Below, piece by piece: positions 8,952 to 16,007 of a stretch of 64,000 nt of DNA. Below the pieces are notes generated by a model, which did no database searches, had not been told where the DNA came from, and saw only the letters and a program-made list of their open reading frames with translations. The position numbers were made by a program, and so were the translations under genes. The DNA is from Chryseobacterium rhizosphaerae (lineage in GTDB: Bacteria > Bacteroidota > Bacteroidia > Flavobacteriales > Weeksellaceae). The stretch covers positions 124,001-188,000 of the forward strand of contig NZ_QNUF01000002.1 in assembly GCF_003385455.1 (NCBI RefSeq), read 5' to 3'. Each line of letters begins with the position of its first letter. Position 1 is the stretch's first letter.

Positions 8952-10997
8952 ATGAAAGCTCCAAAAGCAAAAAAAATAGAAAAAATATTAGAAACTCACG
9001 GCGATAAAAGAACCGACAATTACTTTTGGCTCAATGAAAGGGAAAACCCTGAAGTGATCCAGTATATTGAAGAGGAAAATGCTTACGAAGAATTCATCAT
9101 GAAAGACACTGAAGAACTTCAGGAGGCGCTTTTTGAAGAAATGAAGGCCCGTTATAAAAAAGATGACGAGTCTCTTCCTTATTTCTTTAATGAATACTGG
9201 TATATTGTACGCTATGAAGAGGGTAAAGAATATCCTATTTTCTGCAGAAAACATAAGAGCCTGGACAATCAGGAAGAAATTGTACTGGACGTCAACACGC
9301 TAGCCGAAGGCCAAGACTTCTTTGAAGTGGGAAGTGTAGCGGTAAGCCCGGGCAATACGCTGGCTTCTTTTTCCGCGGATAATGTAGGGAGGAGAATTTA
9401 CACTCTGCAATTTAAAAACTTAGAAACCGGAGAAATACTTCCGGACAGTATTCCTAATACCACAGGAAAGGCTGTTTGGGCCAATGACAACAAGCATGTT
9501 TTTTATATCAGAAAAGATCAGAGTCTTCGTGCATTTCAGGTATACAGACATGAGCTGGGAACTGATTCATCGGAAGATATTTTAATTTTCCATGAAGAAG
9601 ATGACACTTTTGACGTCAATGTTTTCAAAACAAAATCATTACAGTATATTTTCATCGCAAGCTCAAGTACTATTTCTGATGAACACCGTTTCATTCCTTC
9701 TGATAATGTATTTGCAGAATGGACGATCATTCAGCCAAGAATAGATGATCTTGAATATTCTGTAGAACATTATGAAGATGAATTCTACATCATTACCAAT
9801 GCTGATGATGCCATCAATTTCAAAATTGTAAAAACAAAGATCAGCAAGTGTGGCATGGAAAACTGGACTGACGTGATTCCGCACCGCGCTGAAGTTTTAT
9901 TGGAAGGTTTCGAAATTTTTAAAGACTATCTGGTTCTTGAAGAGAGAGAAAGTGGATTGCTGCAAATCAAAATCATTGATGAAAAAACACAGGAATCATA
10001 TTATCTACCTTTCTCAGATCCTACTTATACTACCTATATTGGGGTAAATCTCGAATTTGACACAGAGATTTTGCGCTATGGCTACACTTCACTGACGCAG
10101 CCAAGTTCTACCTATGAATATAATATGAAAGAAAAAACAACCAAACTTCTTAAACAACAAGAGGTTCTGGGTGGAAATTTCTTTCCTGAAAATTATATTT
10201 CCGAAAGAATATGGGCTGATTCAAGGGATGGAGAAACAAAAATCCCAATTTCTTTGGTATACCATAAGGACACCAAAAAATCGGCAGACACTCCACTTCT
10301 TCTGTATGGATATGGAAGTTACGGACATACTGTAGATGCCAGCTTCTCCAATGTAAGATTGTCAATTCTGGATAGAGGATTTATTTATGCTATTGCCCAT
10401 ATCCGTGGTGGTGAATACCTGGGAAGAGAATGGTACGAAGACGGAAAAATGCTTTTTAAGAAAAATACATTTTTTGACTTTATTGATGCCGGAAAATATC
10501 TGATCAAAGAAAATTACACTTCATCCAGACATATGTACGCTATGGGTGGAAGTGCCGGAGGTCTTTTAGTGGGAGCTGTTGTTAATTACGAACCTCAGTT
10601 ATTCCATGGAATTGTAGCACAGGTTCCTTTTGTGGATGTAGTGACCACTATGCTTGATGATACGATTCCTTTAACAACCGGAGAGTATGACGAATGGGGT
10701 AATCCGAATGACAAAGAATACTATCATTATATGAAAGAATATTCTCCTTACGACAATGTGGAAGCAAAAGATTATCCGCACATGCTTATTACTACAGGAT
10801 TTCATGATTCACAGGTGCAGTATTGGGAGCCTGCAAAATGGACAGCAAAGCTGAGAGAATTAAAAACAGATGATAATATTTTAGTTTTCAAAACTGATAT
10901 GAGCTCAGGACATGGAGGAGCGAGTGGAAGATTTGAATCACTGAAGGAAGACGCATTGGAATATGCATTCCTTTTAAAAATCAATGATAATTTATAA
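8952..10997 (+). CDS. S9 peptidase, oligopeptidase B type
   Basis: Serine peptidase of the prolyl oligopeptidase family that cuts short peptides, probably after basic residues if it follows oligopeptidase B. The 681 residues have no signal peptide, so it is likely cytoplasmic. The N-terminal two thirds fit the seven-bladed propeller that excludes large substrates. The C-terminal alpha/beta-hydrolase domain has the nucleophile motif GGSAGG with Ser534, and Asp619 (in GFHDSQV) and His654 (in SGHGG) complete the triad. The stop codon is directly followed by the start of the next gene (TAAATG). Confidence 0.93.
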   Translation: MKAPKAKKIEKILETHGDKRTDNYFWLNERENPEVIQYIEEENAYEEFIMKDTEELQEALFEEMKARYKKDDESLPYFFNEYWYIVRYEEGKEYPIFCRKHKSLDNQEEIVLDVNTLAEGQDFFEVGSVAVSPGNTLASFSADNVGRRIYTLQFKNLETGEILPDSIPNTTGKAVWANDNKHVFYIRKDQSLRAFQVYRHELGTDSSEDILIFHEEDDTFDVNVFKTKSLQYIFIASSSTISDEHRFIPSDNVFAEWTIIQPRIDDLEYSVEHYEDEFYIITNADDAINFKIVKTKISKCGMENWTDVIPHRAEVLLEGFEIFKDYLVLEERESGLLQIKIIDEKTQESYYLPFSDPTYTTYIGVNLEFDTEILRYGYTSLTQPSSTYEYNMKEKTTKLLKQQEVLGGNFFPENYISERIWADSRDGETKIPISLVYHKDTKKSADTPLLLYGYGSYGHTVDASFSNVRLSILDRGFIYAIAHIRGGEYLGREWYEDGKMLFKKNTFFDFIDAGKYLIKENYTSSRHMYAMGGSAGGLLVGAVVNYEPQLFHGIVAQVPFVDVVTTMLDDTIPLTTGEYDEWGNPNDKEYYHYMKEYSPYDNVEAKDYPHMLITTGFHDSQVQYWEPAKWTAKLRELKTDDNILVFKTDMSSGHGGASGRFESLKEDALEYAFLLKINDNL

Positions 10998-11360
10998 ATG
11001 ATGGATAGTCTGGATTATAACAAAATTTTTGCCTTCAAAACAAAACAGTTAGCCATCACTATCATTAAGGAATTATCAAAACACCCTTATAACGAAGCTT
11101 TTGGAGTAATAAGAAAACAAATATTCCGATCCTCAACCTCTATGGCCACCAACTATCGGGCTATGTGCAGAGCAAGGTCAAAAGCAGAAAGATTTTCCAA
11201 GATATCTATTGTTATTGAAGAAACTGATGAAACATTGTTTTGGCTTGAGATGTTGGAAGAATTGGAATATGTTCAAAAAGAGCTATTAACAGATATAAAA
11301 AACAAAACTGAAGAAATACTAAAAGTGACTTCTTCATATAGAAAAATGCTAAAAAGTTAA
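10998..11360 (+). CDS. Four-helix bundle protein (S23 family)
   Basis: A 120-residue, highly helical protein of the family first noted as ORFs within 23S rRNA intervening sequences. Here it stands as an ordinary gene away from rRNA. Recognisable features are IFRSSTSMATNYRAM (about 43-57) and SIVIEETDETLFWLEML (about 69-85). The biochemical function is unknown, though structures of relatives form pentamers. It starts at the base after the peptidase stop, so it is probably translated from the same transcript. Confidence 0.85.
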   Translation: MMDSLDYNKIFAFKTKQLAITIIKELSKHPYNEAFGVIRKQIFRSSTSMATNYRAMCRARSKAERFSKISIVIEETDETLFWLEMLEELEYVQKELLTDIKNKTEEILKVTSSYRKMLKS

Positions 11361-11400
11361 CTTTATCATTTAACACTTATAATTTATTATTTATAAAATT

Positions 11401-11739
11401 ATGAACGAATCCGAATATTGGAAAAAAATAGAACAATTTTTTGAAGACAATTTCCAGACTGAAAAAAATCCGCCGATTGAAACGATATTGTTTTTGATAG
11501 GACTTCAGGAATTGGGAAGCGGTCAACAAAAATATACCAAAGACGATAAACTGAATATCCTTCATATTGCCGTATGCAGATTATTAGAACCTTTTGGTTA
11601 TTATAAATTTACGCATTATGAAGATGGATGGCCACATTTTGACAAAGTGGAAGGCCTGCCTGAATTAAGACCTAATGAGCAGTCTCTGCTTATGAAAAAA
11701 GCGATTATTCAGTATTTTCAGGATGAAGAATTGCTATAA
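11401..11739 (+). CDS. Conserved hypothetical protein, 112 aa
   Basis: A soluble, acidic small protein without signal peptide or membrane segment. I do not recognise a named domain. The pattern ILFLIGLQELGSGQ, followed by DKLNILHIAVCRLL and WPHFDKVEGLP, looks like a conserved single-domain protein rather than a chance ORF. It is preceded by an AT-rich 40-base gap and closed by a strong terminator, so it probably ends the peptidase transcript. Confidence 0.7.
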   Translation: MNESEYWKKIEQFFEDNFQTEKNPPIETILFLIGLQELGSGQQKYTKDDKLNILHIAVCRLLEPFGYYKFTHYEDGWPHFDKVEGLPELRPNEQSLLMKKAIIQYFQDEELL

Positions 11740-11743
11740 AAAT

Positions 11744-11770
11744 AAAAGCTTGGATATTTTCCAAGCTTTT
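11744..11770 (+). terminator. Terminator
   Basis: A perfect 10 bp stem AAAAGCTTGG with a 7-base AT loop and a trailing run of T, directly after the 112-residue gene. Confidence 0.85.
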
Positions 11771-11863
11771 ATTTTTTTTCAGATATTAGCCCAATCAACA
11801 AAAAACATTCTGATTTTTCGCTAGGTCTAAGTATATTCTTAACGGCTCAGCTAGTCTTACTAT

Positions 11864-12349
11864 TTATTTTAAAATCTCCTCAAGCTGACTAAGCCCCATT
11901 TTAAATCCTTCTTCAAAACCCATTTCCAATTGCTGCTCTAATGCTTCCGCTGACATAAAATGAATATTAACAGTCACTTTTGTCCCCTCTTCTACTCCCG
12001 TAAAACCAATAAGCCATTTTGACTGTCCAAAATTTTCATTAATCTTACCATTTTCATCACAGAATGCATCAACTCCGTCAAAACTTCTATGTTCCATAAT
12101 CTCCCCGTATTTTACCTGAGCATAATGCCTCTCCCCTTCAGGACCCACCATGGCATATAGCCAAATTCCATCTTCTTTAAAATCCTGCTTTTTCGTTTCA
12201 CATTTCCAGGGCTTGGGAGCCCACCACTGATCCAATAATTCGGATTGAGTAAAATAGTTCCATACCGTTGAAACATCTGCATTATAAATTTTCATTACAT
12301 ACACTGCATATGCATCAAAATCTTTGTTGAAAATGATATTAGATTCCAT
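11864..12349 (-). CDS. SRPBCC/AHSA1-like domain protein
   Basis: Single-domain protein of 161 residues with the START-like lipid-binding fold (AHSA1 type). Typical features are the DVSTVWNYFTQSELLDQWW start of the fold, PKPWKCET, and the C-terminal amphipathic helix ending in QLEEILK. The substrate is unknown. Such genes are often stress-related or sit next to ArsR regulators, but no regulator is present here. It is a stand-alone gene on the - strand. Confidence 0.85.
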   Translation of the reverse strand: MESNIIFNKDFDAYAVYVMKIYNADVSTVWNYFTQSELLDQWWAPKPWKCETKKQDFKEDGIWLYAMVGPEGERHYAQVKYGEIMEHRSFDGVDAFCDENGKINENFGQSKWLIGFTGVEEGTKVTVNIHFMSAEALEQQLEMGFEEGFKMGLSQLEEILK

Positions 12350-12549
12350 AAGTAATTATTTTTAATAAAGTTACTTCTTTATTTATTTACCGTACTTTTC
12401 ATATGACAAGGATTATATAATTCATAAATAATTGTTAAAAAACACCCTTTTAAGAAAAAAAATACAATTTTTTGGCTCGTTTTTTGTTTACCTTGTCTTA
12501 AAACAATTAATTTTAACATTCATTTTTCCAAAACATATAAAATAAAATA

Positions 12550-14085
12550 ATGAATAATAAATTCATCCCAATAATTTCGGTGTTTATGACGATCTCACTG
12601 ATTGTCTTCGTTACGCTCCAATTTTATTGGCTGAAACGTTATTACGGCACTCTTGAACAGGACTTTTCAAACAAAGTATATTCAGCTCTGGAAAACGTAT
12701 CCAAGAATATTGAAGAAATTGAAGCTGATAAATACCTGAATAAAGAAAACAGAAAAACAATTCTTGCCAATAGTAGCCAGCCTTCTTTAACAACTATTCA
12801 ACAGGTAGAGGATTCTGGTACTCAGAGACAGATCATCTACTCTAAAAATATTATTTCAAATACCCAGCTTCCGATTTCTAAAAAAGGAGACACTGTAAAA
12901 CTGACTACCTTATATACTGACGAAGCAGCCTATAAGATCAAAAGAGATACCACCAACCGGGAGCTCCTTACTGCTGATCTCAATACAGATATTGAAAATG
13001 GAGATTATGCCATTAAAGAGTTTGTAAAAGTATACGGAAGCAATTTACCGATCGCGAAGAGAGTGGATCCTGTCATTCTGGATTCCGTTATTTCAAAAGA
13101 ATTGAAAATAAGAGGTATTACGGCAAAATTTGGGTACGGAGTTATTGACAAAAACAATAAGCTCACCAGTATTGCCAATAAAACATATAAAGAGAAAAAA
13201 GACAGCAATACGTATAACTATCCACTTTTTACAGACAAAAAAAATACGTTATACAGCCTAGCCCTGGTTTTTCCTAAAAAAGAATATTCTCTGGCGATGA
13301 ACAACTGGCCTATGCTGCTGGGAACTTTTCTTTCGTTACTGACGATCCTTGGGATCTACATTATTTCCATCAACTATATGATGAGGCAGAAAAAGCTGGC
13401 TGAAGTAAAGACAGATTTCATCAATAATATGTCTCATGAGTTTAAAACACCTTTAGCAACAATTTCTGTAGCGACAGACTCTTTGGCCAATGATAAAATT
13501 GCCACGAATCCCGATAAGGTAAAATATTACTCAGAACTCATCAAACAGGAGAACCTGAGGATGAAAAAACAGGTAGAAAATGTCCTTAATATGTCTAAGC
13601 TTGAAAGAAATGAAGTAAAACTCTTCCTGAAGGAAACCAACGTAAGAGAACTCATCAAAAGGACTACAGAATCTTTCAATCTCATTGTAGGACAGAGAAA
13701 CGGATCGCTTACCCAGAAGTTTACGGCGACTCATTATACTTTTAAAATAGATGAATTCCACATCTCGAATATGCTGGTTAATCTATTAGACAATGCCAAC
13801 AAATACTCTCCTGAAGCTCCGGAAATTCATGTAGAAACGAAAAATGAAGGAAATTGGTATGTTATTGAAGTTTCAGATAAAGGAATGGGGATGGACACCC
13901 AAAACAAAACAAAAATTTTCGAAAAATTCTTTAGGGAAGAAACAGGAAATATACACAACGTAAAGGGACAGGGATTAGGTCTCTCGTATGTTAAGAAAAT
14001 TGTAGAGCTCCACAAAGGACAGGTGATTGTAGACTCCAATAAAGGAAACGGAAGCACATTCACCATAAAGCTGCCTATGAGCTAA
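12550..14085 (+). CDS. Sensor histidine kinase
   Basis: Membrane sensor kinase of 511 residues. A membrane segment near 8-27 and a second near 255-275 enclose a periplasmic sensing domain of about 225 residues with no recognised fold. Then follow HisKA with the phospho-acceptor His296 (in NNMSHEFKTPL) and a HATPase_c domain with LLDNANKYSPE, DKGMGMD and GQGLGLSYVKK boxes. The next gene, 89 bases downstream on the same strand, is its likely response regulator. The arrangement resembles the RprX/RprY-type systems of Bacteroidota. The signal cannot be inferred. Confidence 0.95.
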   Translation: MNNKFIPIISVFMTISLIVFVTLQFYWLKRYYGTLEQDFSNKVYSALENVSKNIEEIEADKYLNKENRKTILANSSQPSLTTIQQVEDSGTQRQIIYSKNIISNTQLPISKKGDTVKLTTLYTDEAAYKIKRDTTNRELLTADLNTDIENGDYAIKEFVKVYGSNLPIAKRVDPVILDSVISKELKIRGITAKFGYGVIDKNNKLTSIANKTYKEKKDSNTYNYPLFTDKKNTLYSLALVFPKKEYSLAMNNWPMLLGTFLSLLTILGIYIISINYMMRQKKLAEVKTDFINNMSHEFKTPLATISVATDSLANDKIATNPDKVKYYSELIKQENLRMKKQVENVLNMSKLERNEVKLFLKETNVRELIKRTTESFNLIVGQRNGSLTQKFTATHYTFKIDEFHISNMLVNLLDNANKYSPEAPEIHVETKNEGNWYVIEVSDKGMGMDTQNKTKIFEKFFREETGNIHNVKGQGLGLSYVKKIVELHKGQVIVDSNKGNGSTFTIKLPMS

Positions 14086-14174
14086 CATTAAATAAAGTAA
14101 AAAATCAAATAACAAAATATAGAAGATAGAGTGAGAAAGTTCATTCTTAGTATTAATTTTTAATTATTGAAATT

Positions 14175-14861
14175 ATGAGCAACAGAATATTATTAGTAGA
14201 GGACGATCAGAGTTTTGGAGCGGTGCTTAAAGATTATTTAACAATCAATAATTTTGAAGTTACTCTTGCCACTGACGGAGAGCAAGGACTTAAAGAGTTT
14301 ACAGAAAACGAATTCGACATCTGCATATTTGACGTAATGATGCCTAAAAAAGACGGGTTTTCATTAGCTGAAGATGTGAAAAAGATTGATAAAAACACTC
14401 CCATCATTTTCCTTACAGCAAGAAATATGAGAGAGGATATTTTGAAAGGATACCAATTAGGAGCTGATGATTATATCACCAAACCTTTTGATACTGAACT
14501 TCTTTTATACAAGATCAAAGCTATTCTTCAGAGAAGCTCTACTCTTGAAAATGAAGAACAGGAGCAGTTCAAAATCAGCAATATTTTCTTTGATTCTATG
14601 CTGAGACAGCTAAAAGTAGGTGATAAAGAATACAAGCTTTCTCCAAAAGAGAATGAGCTGTTAAAACTTCTTTGTATTCATAGAAATGATTTCATGCCAA
14701 GAGATCTTGCTTTAAGAAAAATCTGGAAGAAAGAAAATTACTTTACAGCTAGAAGTATGGACGTATATATTGCGAAACTTCGTAAGTTGTTAAAAGATGA
14801 TGAAGGATTGGAAATTATCAATGTTCACGGAGAAGGTTTTAGACTTTTAGTGAAAAATTAA
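14175..14861 (+). CDS. OmpR-family response regulator
   Basis: DNA-binding partner of the preceding kinase, 228 residues. The receiver domain has the acidic pocket EDD (9-11), phospho-acceptor Asp53 (in FDVMMP), Thr81 and Lys103 (in TKPF). The C-terminal winged helix (about 130-226) ends with the usual VYIAKLRKLL recognition region and GEGFRL wing. It is followed by a very strong terminator. The gene order kinase then regulator is the reverse of many systems but common in flavobacteria. Confidence 0.95.
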   Translation: MSNRILLVEDDQSFGAVLKDYLTINNFEVTLATDGEQGLKEFTENEFDICIFDVMMPKKDGFSLAEDVKKIDKNTPIIFLTARNMREDILKGYQLGADDYITKPFDTELLLYKIKAILQRSSTLENEEQEQFKISNIFFDSMLRQLKVGDKEYKLSPKENELLKLLCIHRNDFMPRDLALRKIWKKENYFTARSMDVYIAKLRKLLKDDEGLEIINVHGEGFRLLVKN

Positions 14862-14884
14862 TTCTAAAATCAAACTATAAATAT

Positions 14885-14922
14885 AAAATTAGCAAAACAA
14901 TTCAAAATGTTTTGCTAATTTT
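14885..14922 (+). terminator. Terminator after the two-component system
   Basis: A perfect 15 bp stem (arm AAAATTAGCAAAACA) with an 8-base loop, followed by GTTT. It closes the kinase/regulator operon. Confidence 0.9.
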
Positions 14923-14933
14923 GTTTCATACCC

Positions 14934-15563
14934 ATGGATATGAAGAATACATTTGTAGGTTTGATCGCCGTATCATTACTTATTGTTTCCTGTAAAAAGG
15001 ATGAAAGAGCAACGTATATAAAAGAAGCAGGTTCTCAGCCTGAAGTAGCATTGAATACCCCAAAAGCTTCCCTGATGAATCAGGCAGGCATTCAATCTAA
15101 CCCTACTCCTTCTCCTATTGCAGCAGCTCCGGGAATGAACCCATCACACGGGCAGCCGGGACACCGTTGCGATATTCCTGTGGGACAACCTTTAAACAGT
15201 AGCCCTACTCCGGTTTCTCAAAATATAACCGTCAACGGAAATAATGCCATTCAAATTGACCCTAATGCTGTTTCTCCGGGAAAAATTACTATTGATAATA
15301 ACGGCAAACAGGTAAAAACAGCTCCGGGAATGAATCCTCCTCATGGAGAACCGGGACACCGATGTGATATTCCTGTGGGACAGCCTTTAAACAGTAAGCC
15401 GGCACCTGCTCCTCAGCCAACGGCTAATGTACAGACTACTCCTACCCCCGCTCCAGCTCCTGCATCGCAGAACCTGGCTATGGGAGAAAAACCAAAAGCC
15501 AATCCTGCTCATGGTGAACCCTGGCATAACTGTGCTGTGAAAGTTGGTGATCCTTTGCCATAA
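14934..15563 (+). CDS. Lipoprotein with three His/Cys repeats
   Basis: A 209-residue protein with a lipoprotein signal (LLIVSC, acylated Cys20) and a low-complexity Pro/Ala/Asn-rich body. Three copies of a repeat stand out: residues about 65-89 and 130-154 share NPxHGxPGHRCDIPVGQPLN, and 188-209 has the diverged NPAHGEPWHNCAVKVGDPLP. Each unit keeps two His and one Cys, which suggests metal or heme binding; that is inference, and I do not recognise a characterised family. The start could also be the ATG two codons later. Neighbours downstream are a Cys/His-rich secreted protein and an HMA-bearing receptor, supporting a metal role. Confidence 0.8.
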   Translation: MDMKNTFVGLIAVSLLIVSCKKDERATYIKEAGSQPEVALNTPKASLMNQAGIQSNPTPSPIAAAPGMNPSHGQPGHRCDIPVGQPLNSSPTPVSQNITVNGNNAIQIDPNAVSPGKITIDNNGKQVKTAPGMNPPHGEPGHRCDIPVGQPLNSKPAPAPQPTANVQTTPTPAPAPASQNLAMGEKPKANPAHGEPWHNCAVKVGDPLP

Positions 15564-15569
15564 ATTTTG

Positions 15570-15577
15570 TATTTTTG
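15570..15577 (+). promoter_or_regulatory. Candidate -7 box, leaderless spacing
   Basis: TATTTTTG is an exact match to TAnnTTTG and ends 5 bases before the ATG at 15583. If used, transcription would begin at or next to the start codon. Confidence 0.45.
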
Positions 15578-15582
15578 CAGGA

Positions 15583-15939
15583 ATGAAGCTGCTTCACCTA
15601 TTTTTAATAGTATTTTGTTTAGGAATTTTTTTGGTTCCTAAAGACAGCTTCTATGCCCAATCTATGCAAGATACTTGCTGTAAGGCAGAATCTAAAAAGG
15701 ATTGCTGTAAACATCATTCTTCTAAAAAAGACAGCAAAGACGATACTACAAAATCTTGTAATGATGACTGTTGTTCATCATGTGTTGCCTGTTTTACTTT
15801 TATAGAAACTCCATTTTCAAAAAATTTACGTCTGGAACTGTCTTATTACAAATCGAATAAGAACCCTCAGTTTCAATACTCAGATCCTTATCTTTCAGAC
15901 CGTTTAAAAGAGATCTGGCAGCCGCCTAAAATAGGTTAA
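15583..15939 (+). CDS. Secreted Cys/His-rich small protein
   Basis: A 118-residue protein with a signal peptide (MKLLHLFLIVF to FYAQ, cleavage near residue 26). The following 45 residues are packed with potential metal ligands: DTCCK, DCCKHH and a CNDDCCSSCVACF cluster, separated by Lys/Ser/Asp. The C-terminal part is plain and ends with DRLKEIWQPPKIG. A function in binding or sensing copper, zinc or a similar metal is inferred from composition and from the adjacent HMA receptor. I start it at 15583; a longer frame from 15544 would overlap the previous gene and bury the signal peptide. Confidence 0.75.
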   Translation: MKLLHLFLIVFCLGIFLVPKDSFYAQSMQDTCCKAESKKDCCKHHSSKKDSKDDTTKSCNDDCCSSCVACFTFIETPFSKNLRLELSYYKSNKNPQFQYSDPYLSDRLKEIWQPPKIG

Positions 15940-15950
15940 TTAAACAGAGT

Positions 15951-15983
15951 CTGTTCATTACATGATGTAATGGACGGTTTTTT
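15951..15983 (+). terminator. Hairpin between Cys-rich gene and receptor
   Basis: CATTACAT and ATGTAATG pair around a single base, extended outward by GU-containing pairs, and are followed by a run of T. It is a likely terminator or attenuator 25 bases before the receptor gene. Confidence 0.65.
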
Positions 15984-16007
15984 AATTAATCTAAACTTTT
16001 AAATAAA